DNA of 64,000 nt from Rhizomucor pusillus (Eukaryota > Mucoromycota > Mucoromycetes > Mucorales > Lichtheimiaceae): contig FWWN02000451.1 of the NCBI GenBank assembly GCA_900175165.2, positions 186,001 to 250,000 on the forward strand, read 5' to 3'. The position numbers were made by a program, and so were the translations under genes. Each line of letters begins with the position of its first letter. The first letter of the stretch is position 1. Shown here in pieces: positions 21,836 through 36,800 of the stretch. The notes under the pieces are model-generated. The model was given only the letters and a program-made list of their open reading frames with translations, was not told where the DNA came from and made no database searches.

Positions 21836-24800
21836 ATGGAGAACGATGTTCCAATAACTACCATAATGGATCTGGTTGAAGACGATCTGTACAACCCTCT
21901 AGCAATCGACCTTCCAGGAACTGTTCGCCACTTTCAAAGCTCGATCCTAGCAGAGAATCAATTGCTAGACACGAAGATCTTGGAGCAATATGCATGCAAT
22001 CCCGAAAACGTTGCGAAATCAGCAGTGCTTGATAAACTCTCACAATGTCTTTTGGCTCCTCCATACACTTTGCCAATGATCAAACTGTTTCGTCCGATCG
22101 TCATTGATCTTGTCGCGCGCTGGCTATTACCAGGACTTACAAGCTTTCTCGAAACCGACAACAACAACGCTATACAGAAAATAGAGCTCGTCGCAAAAGC
22201 GTTCAGTGTAATTTTACCAGTGGTACCCCAAGTTAAAATGTAGGTATACGTGAAGATGTAGGTCAGCATACAGAAAGATCTGATGTAACTGTATTTTTAG
22301 GTTGGCTGTAAAATACTTTCAAAACTCCCCGTCATTGCTCGAACGACTCAATCATTTACCTAATGTCGAGAATATGGAAAGCTCTAAGGTGGGTTTCACT
22401 TCGATACTTGCAATATATCTTATATTAACATGTTGTGTTTCCACTTCCAGAGCAAAATGAGCGAGGAGCTCCTAAGTCTCCTGCTCACTGCATATCGATT
22501 ACTTAACTTTTCAACCAGTACATTTATACCTCTCTGGAACTGGGGCCCTTTGGTGCAAATATTGGACCATCCAGATATCACAGTGCGCTATATGAGTGTA
22601 CTTTGTCTATCTAAAGTTTACGGTCTCAGCAACGCGCAAACCAACGGGCTACTTACGTCCATCACTGGTTCGGATACAGCCTTGGATCGCCAAGATGACC
22701 CTATATTTGCTATTATTGATGGCACTCAGATTGATCTGAGAATGCTAGAGTAAGCTGATACACAAAGGAACGTACGAGCAAATAGCTAAATCGAGATCCT
22801 TCTTAGGCTCTGGGAAGCTCAAAAGCTAGCAGAATCGCAAATATCCCTTGTACACAATAGCAGCAACTCATCATCGCATCAACAATATAATTTAAAGGAT
22901 ACCGACTTATGCCCTTTTACTTGCGACATATGCGGTGTGCTGATGCCAAAATCCTCCAATGACGGAAAGCAATGTCAACAGCCGCAACTCATCCTCACCG
23001 ATACCACGAAACGCAATTTGCATACGCTCAGCCTTGCATTATCCATTGGAGCACCGACATTTCTTGAAGGAGTCACTGGATCAGGAAAAACGAGTCTCGT
23101 TGAAGAACTAGCTCGCCTTACGGGACGAGGTGATCGTAAGTGGAAAAGTTAAAAGGCTGTCTATTCTCTGGAAAGTTGACTAAACTGTTACTTGCAGGTC
23201 TTATCAAAATTCATCTAGGAGACCAAACAGATCCTAAAGTCTTACTGGGTACATACGTCTCAACATCCACACCTGGCTCATTTCGATGGCAGCCCGGTGT
23301 ATTGACAACTGCAGTGCAAGAAGGTCGCTGGGTTCTGATCGAAGATATCGATCTTGCACCTGCAGAAGTTGTCTCTGTGCTCTTACCACTTTTAGAAACT
23401 CGACATCTATTCATCCCATCTCGAGGGGAAAAGATCAAGGCAAAGGAAGGTTTTCAGCTTTTCGGCACTCGATCTTTTGTCCCGTCAAAATCTGGCAAAG
23501 CACTTACTTCCCGTGGAGGAAATGAGATCGTAACGGGCGCTAACCTGTGGACCCGTGTCCACATCGAACCTTTGTCAGCTCAAGAACTTGAAAAAGTCGT
23601 TAGAGAGAAATTCCCTAGCATCGGTGACTTTGCGCCGCACGTCATGCAACTATTCGAAGCTGTCAACAATGTCTATCAAGATCCTAATTTGTCATATCTA
23701 TCTTCTTCGACTATGGGCCGTTATGTCTCGACACGAGATTTGATGAAATGGTGCCATCGTATCAACAATCTACTCGGCAATCGTCTTAGCGGTGAAGCCC
23801 TCAGTATTGGATTGGATATGTCGATACGGGAGGATATTTTTGGAGAAGCCATTGACTGTTTTTGCGGCATGATACCTGATCAAGCGACTTGGCTTATGGT
23901 GTTGAAGAAGATCGGCGAACCTTTACAGTTGTTACCCGGCGAAGTCGAAAACTATGTTACTCAACGTACACCTGCACTTAACCATTCTGACCAACGGCTG
24001 TCCATTGGCCGTGTCAATTTATCACTGAGACCAGCAAAGGGCAAGGCGATCCGAACGGATGGAATTGGCAAAGGTTCCAACAAACGGCCATTTGCAAAAA
24101 CTCGACACGCCCTTCGCTTGTTGGAGAAGATATCTGTTTGCGTTCACTTAAATGAACCCACCCTGCTTGTCGGCGAGACTGGTACTGGCAAGACAACCGT
24201 TGTCCAGCAGTTAGCTGATATGCTCCATCAAAACTTGATTGTGGTCAACCTGTCGCAGCAATCTGACAGCTCTGATCTTCTTGGTGGTTTCAAGCCCGTC
24301 GAAGGCAAAATCTTGGCGATTCCGCTTAAAGAAGAATTTGATACGCTCTTTGAGAAGACTTTCTCTATCAAGAAAAATGCCAAGTTCCTAGAAGTTGTCC
24401 GCAAAACTTTCGTGCATAAAAAATGGAAGAATTTCATTGCTATTCTCCAGCAGGCTGTGAAAATGGCTCACCAAAAGTTTGAAGGAGAACTGAATAACGA
24501 CGGAAGCAGCAAGAAGTCATCAACTCCGGAACTGCGAAAAGCATGGAAAACTTTCGCTAAACGTCTGCAGGAATTCGAAGTACAACAGGCACAGGCTGAA
24601 AATAACTTTGTGTTCAACTTTATGGAAGGTTCTCTTGTCAAAGCTGTCAGGCAAGGTGACTGGATATTGCTAGATGAAATCAACCTGGCAACTACGGAAA
24701 CGCTTGAATGTCTATCGGGATTGTTGCAAGACGCTGAAGGTTCTCTGTTATTGACAGAAAAGGGCGATGTGGAGCCTATCAAACGTCATCCCAATTTCCG

Positions 24801-27800
24801 CTTATTCGCATGTATGAATCCTGCTACTGATGTCGGTAAACGAGATCTTCCGCCTGGTCTCCGTAATCGCTTCACAGAATTCTACGTCCATCCTCCAGAT
24901 GCGAACGATGAAGACCGCTTGCAAATTGTTGCACAATACATCGGCAAAATCGCAGTCGGAGACGGACAAGCTATACAAGATGTTGCCGATTTTTACGCTG
25001 AAGCAAAGAAGCTTTCTTTGGACCATGTCCTAGTGGACGGAGCGAATCAAAAACCCCACTTTAGTTTGCGTACACTGTCAAGAGCGTTGACTTACACGAA
25101 CCAAATCTATTCCACGTTCGGTCTCAGACGATCGTTGTACGAAGGTCTTTGCATGACGTTCTTGACACAGCTCAATAAGGACAGTGAAACGATAATGCGC
25201 AAGGTTATCTTCAAGCATATCCTCAAGAATGTCAAAAATCCCACGCATTTTCTTTCGCAGTTTGTCAAATCGCCTGGTGAAAACTACATTCAGTTCGGTC
25301 ATTTTTGGCTGGAGCAAGGACCATTTGAACCTCAAGATGATGGACAATATATTATGACAAAATCTGTAGAGGCTAATCTTTACAATCTTGCTCGTGTTAT
25401 CATGTCTCGCAAGTTCCCCGTCCTCATCCAAGGTCCGACTTCTGCCGGCAAAACAAGTATGATTGAATATCTAGCCAAGAAGACCGGTCATCGATTTGTC
25501 CGTATCAACAACCACGAACACACCGATTTGCAAGAATATCTTGGCACGTATGTGTCGAACAATGATGGCAAATTAGTCTTCCAAGAAGGTGTCCTTGTTG
25601 AAGCGCTGAGAAACGGTTATTGGATTGTGTTGGACGAGCTTAACCTTGCACCATCTGACGTTTTGGAAGCACTCAATCGTTTACTGGATGATAACCGCGA
25701 ACTTTTGATTCCAGAAACGCAAGAAATTGTCAAACCGCATCCTCACTTCATGCTTTTCGCCACTCAGAATCCAGCTGGTCTCTACGGCGGTCGAAAGGCT
25801 TTATCAAGAGCATTCAGGAATCGTTTCCTTGAATTGCATTTTGACGATATCCCTCAAGATGAATTGGAAACAATCCTTTCCAAGCGTTGCCAGATAGCAC
25901 CTTCTTACTGTACAAAGATCGTGCAAGTCTACAAATCACTCATGGCTCACCGCAAGAGTACTCGTATTTTCGAGCAGAAGAACAGTTTTATCACTCTCAG
26001 AGATCTCTTCCGCTGGGCTGGCCGAGATCCTAACGGATATCAAGAGCTTGCGGAACATGGCTATATGCTTTTGGCTGAAAGATGCCGCAAAGATGAAGAA
26101 AAGAAGGTCGTCAAGAATGTACTGGAGACTGTAATGAAAGTGAAGCTCAATGAGGAAGAAATCTATGATTGTACCAAGTTGGAGGAATATGAAATTTATG
26201 ACCGTATTCTCAAAGAGAGAGCTGAAAAAAGTGGCCAAGATACCAAGCTAGTCTGGACCAAGGCAATGAGACGCTTGTTTAGTCTAGTTGCACAATGCCT
26301 TCGTTATCGCGAACCAGTGCTCTTAGTTGGTGAAACTGGTTGCGGCAAGACGACAGTATGTCAAATGCTTGCTGAGGCATATGGTCGCGAACTCCATATT
26401 GTCAACTGTCATCAAAACACCGAGACAGGTGATCTGCTAGGTGGACAGCGCCCTGTTAGAAATCGAAGCAGCACCGATGATGAACAGAAGCAACAGCAGC
26501 TATTTGAATGGCATGATGGGCCGCTGGTACAAGCTATGCGCGAAGGACACTTGTTCCTGTTGGATGAGATATCCCTTGCTGATGATTCCGTGCTGGAGCG
26601 TCTCAATTCTGTATTGGAACCTAGTCGACTACTTGTCCTTGCTGAAAAAGGTGGCAAGCACGTAGAAGAACTCATTGCTAAAGAAGGATTCCAATTTTTG
26701 GCAACAATGAATCCTGGTGGTGATTACGGCAAAAAGGAACTATCGCCGGCTCTTCGCAATCGTTTCACGGAAATATGGGTGCCATCTGTTACCGACCGCG
26801 AAGACCTTACAGCCATCATCGACGAACAGCTTAACGCCCATCCAGACTTGAAAGGTTACGGCGCAAGAATGCTCGATTTCATCGAATGGTTTATGCATAC
26901 ATTGAGCCAGACACGTACTATTGTCAGTTTACGTGATATATTGTCATGGGTCCGTTTCATGAACGTAGCAGTATCCAAGGGACTTGATGCGGAATTGGCC
27001 TTTGCACATGGTGGTTGTCTAGTCTTGCTGGATGGTCTTGGGTCTCACGGTGCTTCGGGCTCGTTCCTCGCGGGAGATGCTCTCAAAGAATTCCGTATCA
27101 AGTGCTTGCGGCAGTTAGCAAACAAGCCCGATGCGATATCCGAGAAGGATATACTTGCAACAACAAACGAAACAGCAAACGTTACTGATCACAACTTTGC
27201 AATTGGTCCCTTTTATATTGAGCGTGGTCCTTTGGGCAAGATCGATATCAAGTTCACATTGTTGGCCCCTACAACTGCTGATAATGCTATGCGAGTGATA
27301 CGAGCTATGCAGTTGCAGAAACCCATTCTCCTCGAAGGCAGTCCTGGTGTCGGCAAGACAAGTCTCATTTCGGCTCTAGCTGCTGCGTCTGGGCATCGCC
27401 TTGTGCGTATCAATCTTTCCGAGCAGACGGACCTAATGGACCTCTTTGGCTCTGATCTTCCCGTTGAAGGTGGCGAAAGTGGAGAGTTCGCATGGAGAGA
27501 TGCTCCATTCTTGCAAGCAATGAAAGCTGGTGACTGGGTCTTACTTGACGAACTTAATCTTGCCTCGCAATCTGTGTTGGAAGGTCTCAACTCCTGCTTG
27601 GATCACCGCGGTGCTGTCTATATTCCTGAACTGGATCGCGAGTTTTTCTGTGCCGAGGGCTTCCGAGTATTTGGTGCCCAAAATCCTCTGCAACAAGGTG
27701 GCGGTCGCAAAGGTTTGCCAAAATCCTTTGTCAATCGGTTTACTCAAGTATACGTTGAACATTTGAGCCCTGAAGATTTACTGTTTATCTGCGCCCATCT

Positions 27801-30800
27801 GTTCCCCGAATTCGAGTCGGAAACGTTGAAGAAGATGATCGATTTCAACGCTTTGATGTATCACGAAACTATGGTTCTCTGTCGCTTCGGACGCAAGGGT
27901 AGTCCCTGGGAATTTAATCTTCGAGACGTATTCCGTTGGTTGGAGCTCATGAAAAAGGACAAGGTACAAGATCCGGCCGAGCATTTGGGTACAATTTATC
28001 TGCAGCGCATGCGTACCCAGGAAGATCGAGAAAAGGTTGTGGAGATCTTTGAAAAGGTCTTTGGATGCAAGTACATGCGGCCTGCTTATCCTTCGTATAC
28101 GGTCTCTGCGGATGTCTTACAAGTCGGGCACTCTCAGCTTCCGCGGTTATCGAATCGTGCAACAACGCATGATAGCGAGACGCATCTCTTGCATACTTTC
28201 TTGGCTCCATTGGAGGCATTGATGAAGTGTGTTGAATCTAGCTGGATGGCAATCGTGACAGGACCTTCAGCCTCTGGTAAAACATCTATGGTTCGTTTGC
28301 TGTCCAAGATGACGGGTAATCGTTTGCATGAATTTGCAATGAACAATAGCGTGGACACTATGGAACTTCTGGGCGGTTTCGAACAAGTTGATCTGAACCG
28401 TCACAGGCACGTCGCTGTGGAAGCTTTTGAAGAACTGATTAGCCGTGTTACACGCTCTCTGTTGATGCATATCGCAGTTATGCCTGCCGATCAACATCGC
28501 ATCGCAACAGAAAGAATTCGCCAGCTCAACGATGCTTGGTTCACCATCAAAAGTCAACGAGAAATGGCCCAAGAAGAGGTTGGTCTCGACTACACCCTAC
28601 TATCTTCGATCGTCGACGGCCTCAGACAAGCTGCTCAGCTTGCGGATTCGGATGCATTGCCTTTGATTGAAAGAGCAGTTACCATGGTCCAAAATCTTCA
28701 GAAATTGGAACAGACTTCCGTTGCTGGCAAGTTTGAATGGATCGACGGTTTGTTGATCAATGCATTGGAGCACGGACATTGGTTACTGATCGATAATGCC
28801 AACTTGTGTAACCCATCCGTGCTTGATCGTCTTAACCCGCTGTTTGAAAACGATGGAGTATTAATGGTGAACGAACGTGGTTTGGTGGATGGTCAAGTTA
28901 AAGTGATTAAGCCCCATCCAAATTTCCGCATGTTCATGACTGTGGATCCTGCCAACGGTGAACTCTCTCGTGCCATGAGAAATCGTGGTATCGAAATTGC
29001 ATTGGTCAACTCAATGTGGAATGAGGACCAGGAAGACGTGACGAAACTTGCAAACTCTATGGGGCTCCGTGGTGCAAAGCTTCCTGCTCTCTTGAACAAT
29101 ATGCAGAAACAAGCTATCCAGACGAACCGACACGCAGCACGCAACAAGTCCGTCCGTGAATTCATCATGCTCACGACCTATGTCATTGAGCGACTGCAAC
29201 GTGGACAACCTATTAAGGCGGCATTACGCGACTCGTTCCACCAAGTGTTTGTAAATGCCGATTCTATACCAGATTCGTTGGCTATTTTGTTGGAAGGCGG
29301 TGTGGCAGAACTAGACATTCTGTCGAGCATGTTGGCCCCTGCAAATTGTCCAATACTTGTGGGTGGCTCCATGTTTGAAAACGATTCGGCATTGGCAACT
29401 GTTGCACTCCACGGTGCATATCTGCTCTATCTTCTGCAACAGCCACGATCCACAGAAGATTCACACTATGCTCGCAGTCTCGAAGTTGCCGGTGACTATC
29501 TATTAGAAACATTGTCACTGAGCGATGTCGGTCTGCGTCGTCGCTGGCTCGCATTCGTTGGTGAACATGCAAATATTTCAGATAGCAGCACTGTCAAGCG
29601 TCTTTTGCAGTTACTCAAGGCAGTTAGCGAGCATCCAGTCTTTGAGGAATGGTCTCATGTAAAAAATGGAGAAGACAGACAGGTAAGAGATATCATGAAT
29701 AAAGAAAGAAGAGATCTAAAATCTGATATTTTAAAATCATTTAGACAATTGAGCGTTCTCGGCAAGCAATGAAGCTAGTCATCCGCCTCAGTAAACTCGA
29801 CTACAGCAATAATTCCGTGCGCAGTGCATCGAAGAACTTGAAGCATCGTAACATGTCTGCTCTCCAACAAGCTTATGCCTTTTCGGAAACTAGACTCAAC
29901 GAAGCGCAATTGATGCACCCTATTGTCAAGACCCTTTTGGCTATTTTCGACTCTATACGAGGCGGCTTACGCCAGTGGATTCAAACCGAAGAATACAAAC
30001 GATGCTCAGAAGAAGTATGTCTCATACATGTTGATTTCGTAACTAGGCTGTGGTCCTCTAACGATGCATTGATTTGTAGCTCTTTGTATCTTTACACAAG
30101 GTCCTGGATGCTAGCGAATTTGCATGGAATATTGCAGGGTCCAGCAAGCTTAGCCTCGATAACTTTGTTAACATTCTGCGAGTCATTCAGCAGCTTATCT
30201 CTAACCATGGATTGTCGACTACTTTCGCAACTACTCTCCAATCTATTGATCGTGCTATGCAAGGCTTTGATTTCGAAACCAGCAAATCGATGAAGGCTCT
30301 CTGGAAATACTTTGGTCCAGCGACTTTATCATCTGAGTTACTTTATGCGATAGAAGCAGAGCTTTCGAAGTTGAACGAATTGTTTGATTCCCATCGTCCC
30401 GAAAATGGTGAGTTTATAACTAAGAGGAGATATATAGAACTTTTCCTGATAAATCTCTCTGTAGTCGATCAAGGTCTCCAGCCAAATGATTTGATCATGA
30501 AAGCAAAGCCAGATTTGAAAGAAATGCTCATTGAAGGAGTGGCTACACTCTATGCTGTGGATAGAAAGGAGAACAAGGAAGCACTGAAGCTTGCAAGATC
30601 ACTGCAGCATCTGCCACAGGTAAAGACAAAATAATATTTTATATTTTGCTCGCAATCTTATTGTTGTATTTTATAGCATTTAAAGCGTCAGTTGGATGTA
30701 CTTTCGGAAGAAACACATCGTGTTCCCACAGCATGGGATACTGCTTTGGTTCCTTTGTTTGATTACAGCAGCATCTCATTCGAGATGGAGGTCCTAGCTC

Positions 30801-33800
30801 ATCTATATATTCTTCAATGCGCAAACGGAGCCGAGGTGAGTTGACTAGCGATTTAAGCGAGTGCAGCAGAAATGATAATGATTGCTTTTTGCTAGGCATT
30901 GAATGAGCAGCTCCTGGGAGCCATCAGAAGATTCCGTTCTTTCTTCATTTCCAGCACATGTCGTCCACCATTTGATATCATTGCCTATCAAAGGCTACTT
31001 TGGATGTTAGATACAGAAGGTAAGATCTGCTTGCTTCCATGCCTACGTCCTCGTATTCAGTGCTCAATATCTTGCATATAGGAACTTCACTTGATATGAT
31101 TTCTCTTCCGGGGATTATGCAGGATGCGGCGCACGCGTGGCACAAGAGACTGTGGAGGTCCAGCATAAATCAGCAGAACCTATTCCAGCTTACTCCATCA
31201 TTGAAACCAAAGGTATGTACCCTGGTTTTGCGATTAATGCAGGATACTTACTAATGATTGGTTCTAGACCTTTGGTATTACGAACGGTTCACAGATGCTG
31301 TACCAGAATTTGGAGACCGTGGCATGCTTGAATATAATGTAAGTAAGAGATATACATCGAATGGCTCTGTATTCAGAAGCTGACATTGTTTTGAGTGCTT
31401 CGGTCGATACAATGTCTGCAATTGCTTATGAAGACGCTGTCAAGCAGCTCAAGTCGCTGAAGGAATTTTTAGCCACTCGCACTGTGCTCAAGGATAAGAA
31501 AGCTCTTGAAATTGTAGCCGTTGTTGGCATTACTCGACAGGTACGTTTATAGGAGAGTATTACTGGTTCTCCAAGATTCTGATTGAATTTTGAAATAGAT
31601 GTTTGATGCGTCTCGTGAACTCATCAGCGACGAATTGTCTCGTTTGATAATGGACCATTTCCACCACCTGGATGGCTTTGTTTCGGATCTCTTCCAGCAA
31701 GATATGTATACTATCGAACGCATGTATTCTGAACTCGATAATATTCGGTCATTACTTGCAAATATGGAGCATATCCTGACTGAGCGTGGATTCAACTCTT
31801 ACTATGTATCGGCCATCTCCTCTCTGAACGATGCTCTCCTGCATTACCGAAGCAAGAATTATACCAGTTTCCTTGTGTCTATCGGCAAATCCAGAGTGTA
31901 CCTGGGTCTTTGCTTCGTTTCCGCCTATGTCCCAGACTATCCAGTTGACCCTACGGCTGAACCTCGTTTGCGAGTCAATCTTCTTCTCCACAAGAAAGGA
32001 AGCTTGGAGGAGGGTATCAAAACTCGACAGGAAATCGAAAAGCTTGTTACAGGCGGCGACACGAACGTCTACATCACTCAAGAACAAACGCAGCTGGCCG
32101 ACGTTGATGCAGAGTTATCGAAATCCTCTACAGTCTTTTCGTTGCGCCCTCAGAAATCTCAACTTGAAGATATCTTCGTTGATTTAAGCTATGCACAGAA
32201 GCATTTACTGTCAAGCAATGTGGAGTCACTGTTGAAGGATATTGAATCTGGAGACAAGAATGCTTCCCAGCGAGAGGAACTTTTGCAAGGCAACGCCCAA
32301 CAATTCATTGAACGGATGAATACCAAGTATCCTCTATATAGGGACATGCTGCAACCGCTCTTGGTTGCCATGGACAACGTCAAGTATGGTTTGCGGATCA
32401 TGATCAGCAACATCCATTCCGAACGCGCAGACATCTTTTTGAGGGAGGTGGTGGAGCTTTTCGTTCGCAACCCGAGTGTCTCTCGGTTCCCAGGAATGGA
32501 CTGGCATCAAATAGCAGAGCAAGTGCAGCTGACCAAGCTACGTGCCGTTGTTTTTGAACGCTATCCCGCTAATCGCAAATGGGCTTTCTACCTTGGCCTT
32601 CTTTTGGTGATCTTGCAACGCCTCTACAGTGTGATCAACGCCCATGGTTATCTTCGTATCGAAGACTTGACAGCGCTTAATACCCTCTTTGAGGAAATTG
32701 TTCAAGTATGGAAGGGTGCTCAAGATTACAAGCGCGAAAAAGAAGAAGAAAAGGAGCGCCTGTTCAAAGTTCGGCAGAAGCAACAAGAACCGATAAGTGA
32801 AGAAGAGCTAGATGAGCAGGATATGAAGAAGACATTCGCGGATTTCAACGAAGCGTTTGCCGATCTTGAGGAAAGGGAAGATGGTGCACCCACGCTAGAT
32901 AATGCGCAAGTGCAAGAAGAATCTGTCTTGAGAGATGGCGACGTCCAGCTGATCGGCGAGTTACACAAAGCTATCTTTGACAACTTTGAGACACAGTCCT
33001 GCCAACGAAGCACAGAATCTCGTGATCGCAGCATTTTGCGTGCCTACATTGCAGCTGGTCAACTTGTCTCCCTGTCCACCACTGCATTTAGCGATACTGT
33101 CGACTATGTTTGCGATGCTGGTCATTTGATTGCAACCAATGTCTGCATACAGAGACTCGAAGCGCAAAACTCGTTCAGCACTCAGAGCGATGATATCTAT
33201 GATTTCTACAAAAGCGAAAATGTCGCCGAAGCAAAACTACTGCAGCCCGTTATTCTTCGCTTCAAGGCCCGTGTGGAACACCTCCAGCAAGAATGGCCTG
33301 AGCATGCAATCCTCCAGCAATTGATCGTTATTTGCGACAAGATTCTGGGATTCTCTGTACTCTCGCCTGTTGCCAAATTCTTGACTGGCATTGAAATTCT
33401 GCTGCAGAAATCCGAAGATTGGGAGGCATATGCTGCTAAGCATGTTTCTTTGTCCGCACAACGCGAAGAGTTGACGAGTTTGATCGTGCGCTGGAGACAA
33501 CTTGAACTCAACTGCTGGCCAAAGCTTTTGGATGCTCAAGAACAGTATGGTTCCAATGCCGCGTACGATTGGTGGTTCCATCTATACGATGTTGTCAACA
33601 ATACTAGTCTTGAAAATTGCACGGAAGAAGAAATTATTGAACGACGACGGGAACTCCTCGGTGCTTTGGACCATTTCATGCAGACAGCTTCGCTGGTCGA
33701 GTATGAGCCTCGACTTAAAATGCTGGACTCGTTCTATCGCCAAGCGAAGGTCCAATCGCAATGGAGTGACCAATACAAGGAAGTATCGACTATTATGCGG

Positions 33801-36800
33801 AACGTGTACATGTACTATGTTCAATTCCGTGACCACGTGCAATTAATGAAGAGCCAGCTTCGTAAGCCTATTGAAAAGGATCTCAAGGACTTTGTCAAAG
33901 TTGCTACCTGGAAGGATGTCAATGTTCACGCTTTGCGCCAAAGTGCACAGAAAACGCACAGGCAATTGCACAAGTGCATCCGCAAATATCGTGAAGTGCT
34001 CAATACGTCTATGCTAACTGTGATCGCAAACTACAACCAGGAACATGCAATGTTCCAGTATGGCGATGAAAAACGTTACAATGACAGCAATCTCGGTTTC
34101 TTGGATCAACTTGGTCGAGCTGATCTTTGGATTACTGAGACCACTGTACCTCCTTTGACCATTGAGTGGCCTTCAGACGCAGCTCCCGTTAAACATCACT
34201 TGGAAGATCTACCAGGGACGCTGGCGAAAATGCAACGTTACTGTCGTCAAGATCTGATGGTGTTTGAAAACAGTGAAGGTCTACCATTGGAATCCATGAT
34301 GGCCGAAATGATTCAGCAAATCAAACAGTTCCAACGAGAAACGCCTGCTGTTATGACCGACGAGAACAAGTCCTTCGTCAAGAATCAAAAGCTCCTGAAA
34401 AAGAAGGCATTGGTCGACTTTTTGAAAGAACTGCGCCGATTGGGATTGCGTTCTCGACCTGGCACCCTTGCAGAACAAAACGCGAACAATGCCTACATTT
34501 TCAGTCAGCATGTTGCCGCTTTAGACAAGGCGTTGCAGAATCGCGGTCTGCAAAAAGAAACGTTATCAAGTTACAGCACTGCCTCGCAAGACATGATTGA
34601 ACTATGGAACAAGGCCAACGATTATTACTTCCGCAGCGTGGCACGTATTTCTCATCTACGTACATTAAGCACGACCCAAGTCAGCAAGGATCTGTCTATG
34701 CTAGAAGTTGAGCGTAGCATGAGCGCCACCGAGCACATGTTTTCGCTAGTGACCAAGGAAAGGATATTGGCTACTCGCATTGAGAGACGTATTCAGCTCC
34801 TACAAGGCGCATCGATCCAACTTGCCGGCCTTCAAGATAAGCCTTTGTCTTCGCAATCGGCTACGCAACTTGGTCACCGTCTTCTTACGCACAAGCTTTT
34901 CGTAGACGAGCTGGTTGTAATGCTTACAGATGCATCAAAGACATTGGATATCCAAGCAGAATACATATCGTCGGCCAAGTCTATCATGCAAGTCATGAAG
35001 GATGTGTGCGACCTAGCCCGAAAATTGAGAGCAAAGACAGATCAGTGCTTTGCTCAGCGATACTTGTCCGCCTCACAAAGCAAGCCTCTGCTGACTGCAG
35101 CTATTGGAGAAATGATGGATTCACATGAGTCGATTCTCCAGGACATCATCGAGAGCTTGTGCAACGTTATGCAGCAAGTGCCACAAATGACACACACAAT
35201 GCAAGCCATTTTGAAGCATATTAAGCAGCATCAGCAAACTGTATCCCAGAATGGTAATCAGGATGCACAGCAGCAACAATGGACGATGATCGACCTCCGC
35301 GACAAGGTATACTCTTTGATCAATGCCATCTTGGTAGCCGTCCAGGACATGAAGAAGATCAAAGTCAAACCTGACCTGCAACTTGAAGAAAACCAAGAAA
35401 TGGCGGATGAATATATCAAGGAGCAGCATGCACACCAGTTCACCATGGTGAATGCACTGCATATGGACGTCGTTTCTAAGCGCTGCGTTGAATCTTTGGA
35501 TTTGGCTCATGAATTGCTTGCTACACATGCGTCTGACGTTTGCAGCATTATGCAGCAATTATATCCGTTTTTGCAGCAGTACATGCTGCTTGCACAGCAT
35601 AGCATTGGCGAATTCCTGGTTCATCACAAATCCATGGCCAAGCTCACCTATGCACTTATCAATTCTTTCAGCATTATAATCAGCAAAGGTTTCTGTATGC
35701 CACAAGGTGCCGACGAAGAAGCAGAAGAAGGTGAGGGTGAAGGCACAGCAGCTGGTACTGGTATCGGCGAAGGCGAAGGTACCAAAGATGTTAGCGAGGA
35801 AATTGAAGATGAAGAACAAGTACTCGGCACTCAAAACGAGGAGCCTCAACCCAAGAGTGACAAGAAGGATACCAAGGAAGAAAAGAAAGGCATGGAAATG
35901 GAGAACGATTTTGAGGGCGAAATGGAAGATATTGAGCATGACGAGAACGAAGACGAGCAGAAGGATCAAGACGAAGAAGAGGAGGAAGAGCAAGACCTCG
36001 ACGATGAGATTGGTGACGTTGACGACATGGATCCTGATGCAGTAGATGACAAAATGTGGGGTGACGACGAAGACCATGAGCAGCGCAAGGACACCGACAA
36101 GACTGTGGACCAGCAAGGTCAATCTGAACAGCAGGAATCGGATATTGTTGCAAAGGAGGAAGAAGATAGTGCTCAACAGCAGCAGCAAAAACCAGAATCT
36201 AAAGGAAAGCAGCCTGAATCAAGTGAAGAGCAACAAAAGCAACAAGAAGAAGAAGCAGAGGAGAAAGCTGAAGAAGGTGGAGAAGGTGAAGGAGAAGAGG
36301 AGCAAGAAGCCGAAAATGGTCTTGGACAGCAGATGAATGTTGAAATACCTGAGGCCGAAACTTTGGAACTGCCCGAAGATCTTGAAATGGATGACAATGA
36401 AGAAGGACAGGAAGACGGTCAAGGAGAAGAGGAGCAGTTCCAGGATACTATGGATATGGATGAAGATCAGCAAGTAATGGAAGAGGAAAAAGGACAAGAG
36501 GCATTCCAAGATCCTCTGGACCAAATTGGTCAAGGCGAGCAAGATACAGATGAGAAGCAGGATGAAGAAATGGCGGATGCAGCCGCTCAAGTTGAAGGAG
36601 AGCAAGAATCAGATGAAGATAAAAAACAAGAAGGAGAAGAGGAGGCCCAAAAGGAGCAACAGAATGTAGAAGAAGAAACACCAGGAGATGGCCAGCAATT
36701 GGGACAAGTTGATATTGATGATGAGAATCAAGAACCCGAGCAAGAAAACAAGATTCAAGGACGTGAACATGCTGGAAATGAAGACAATATTGCTGATAAC

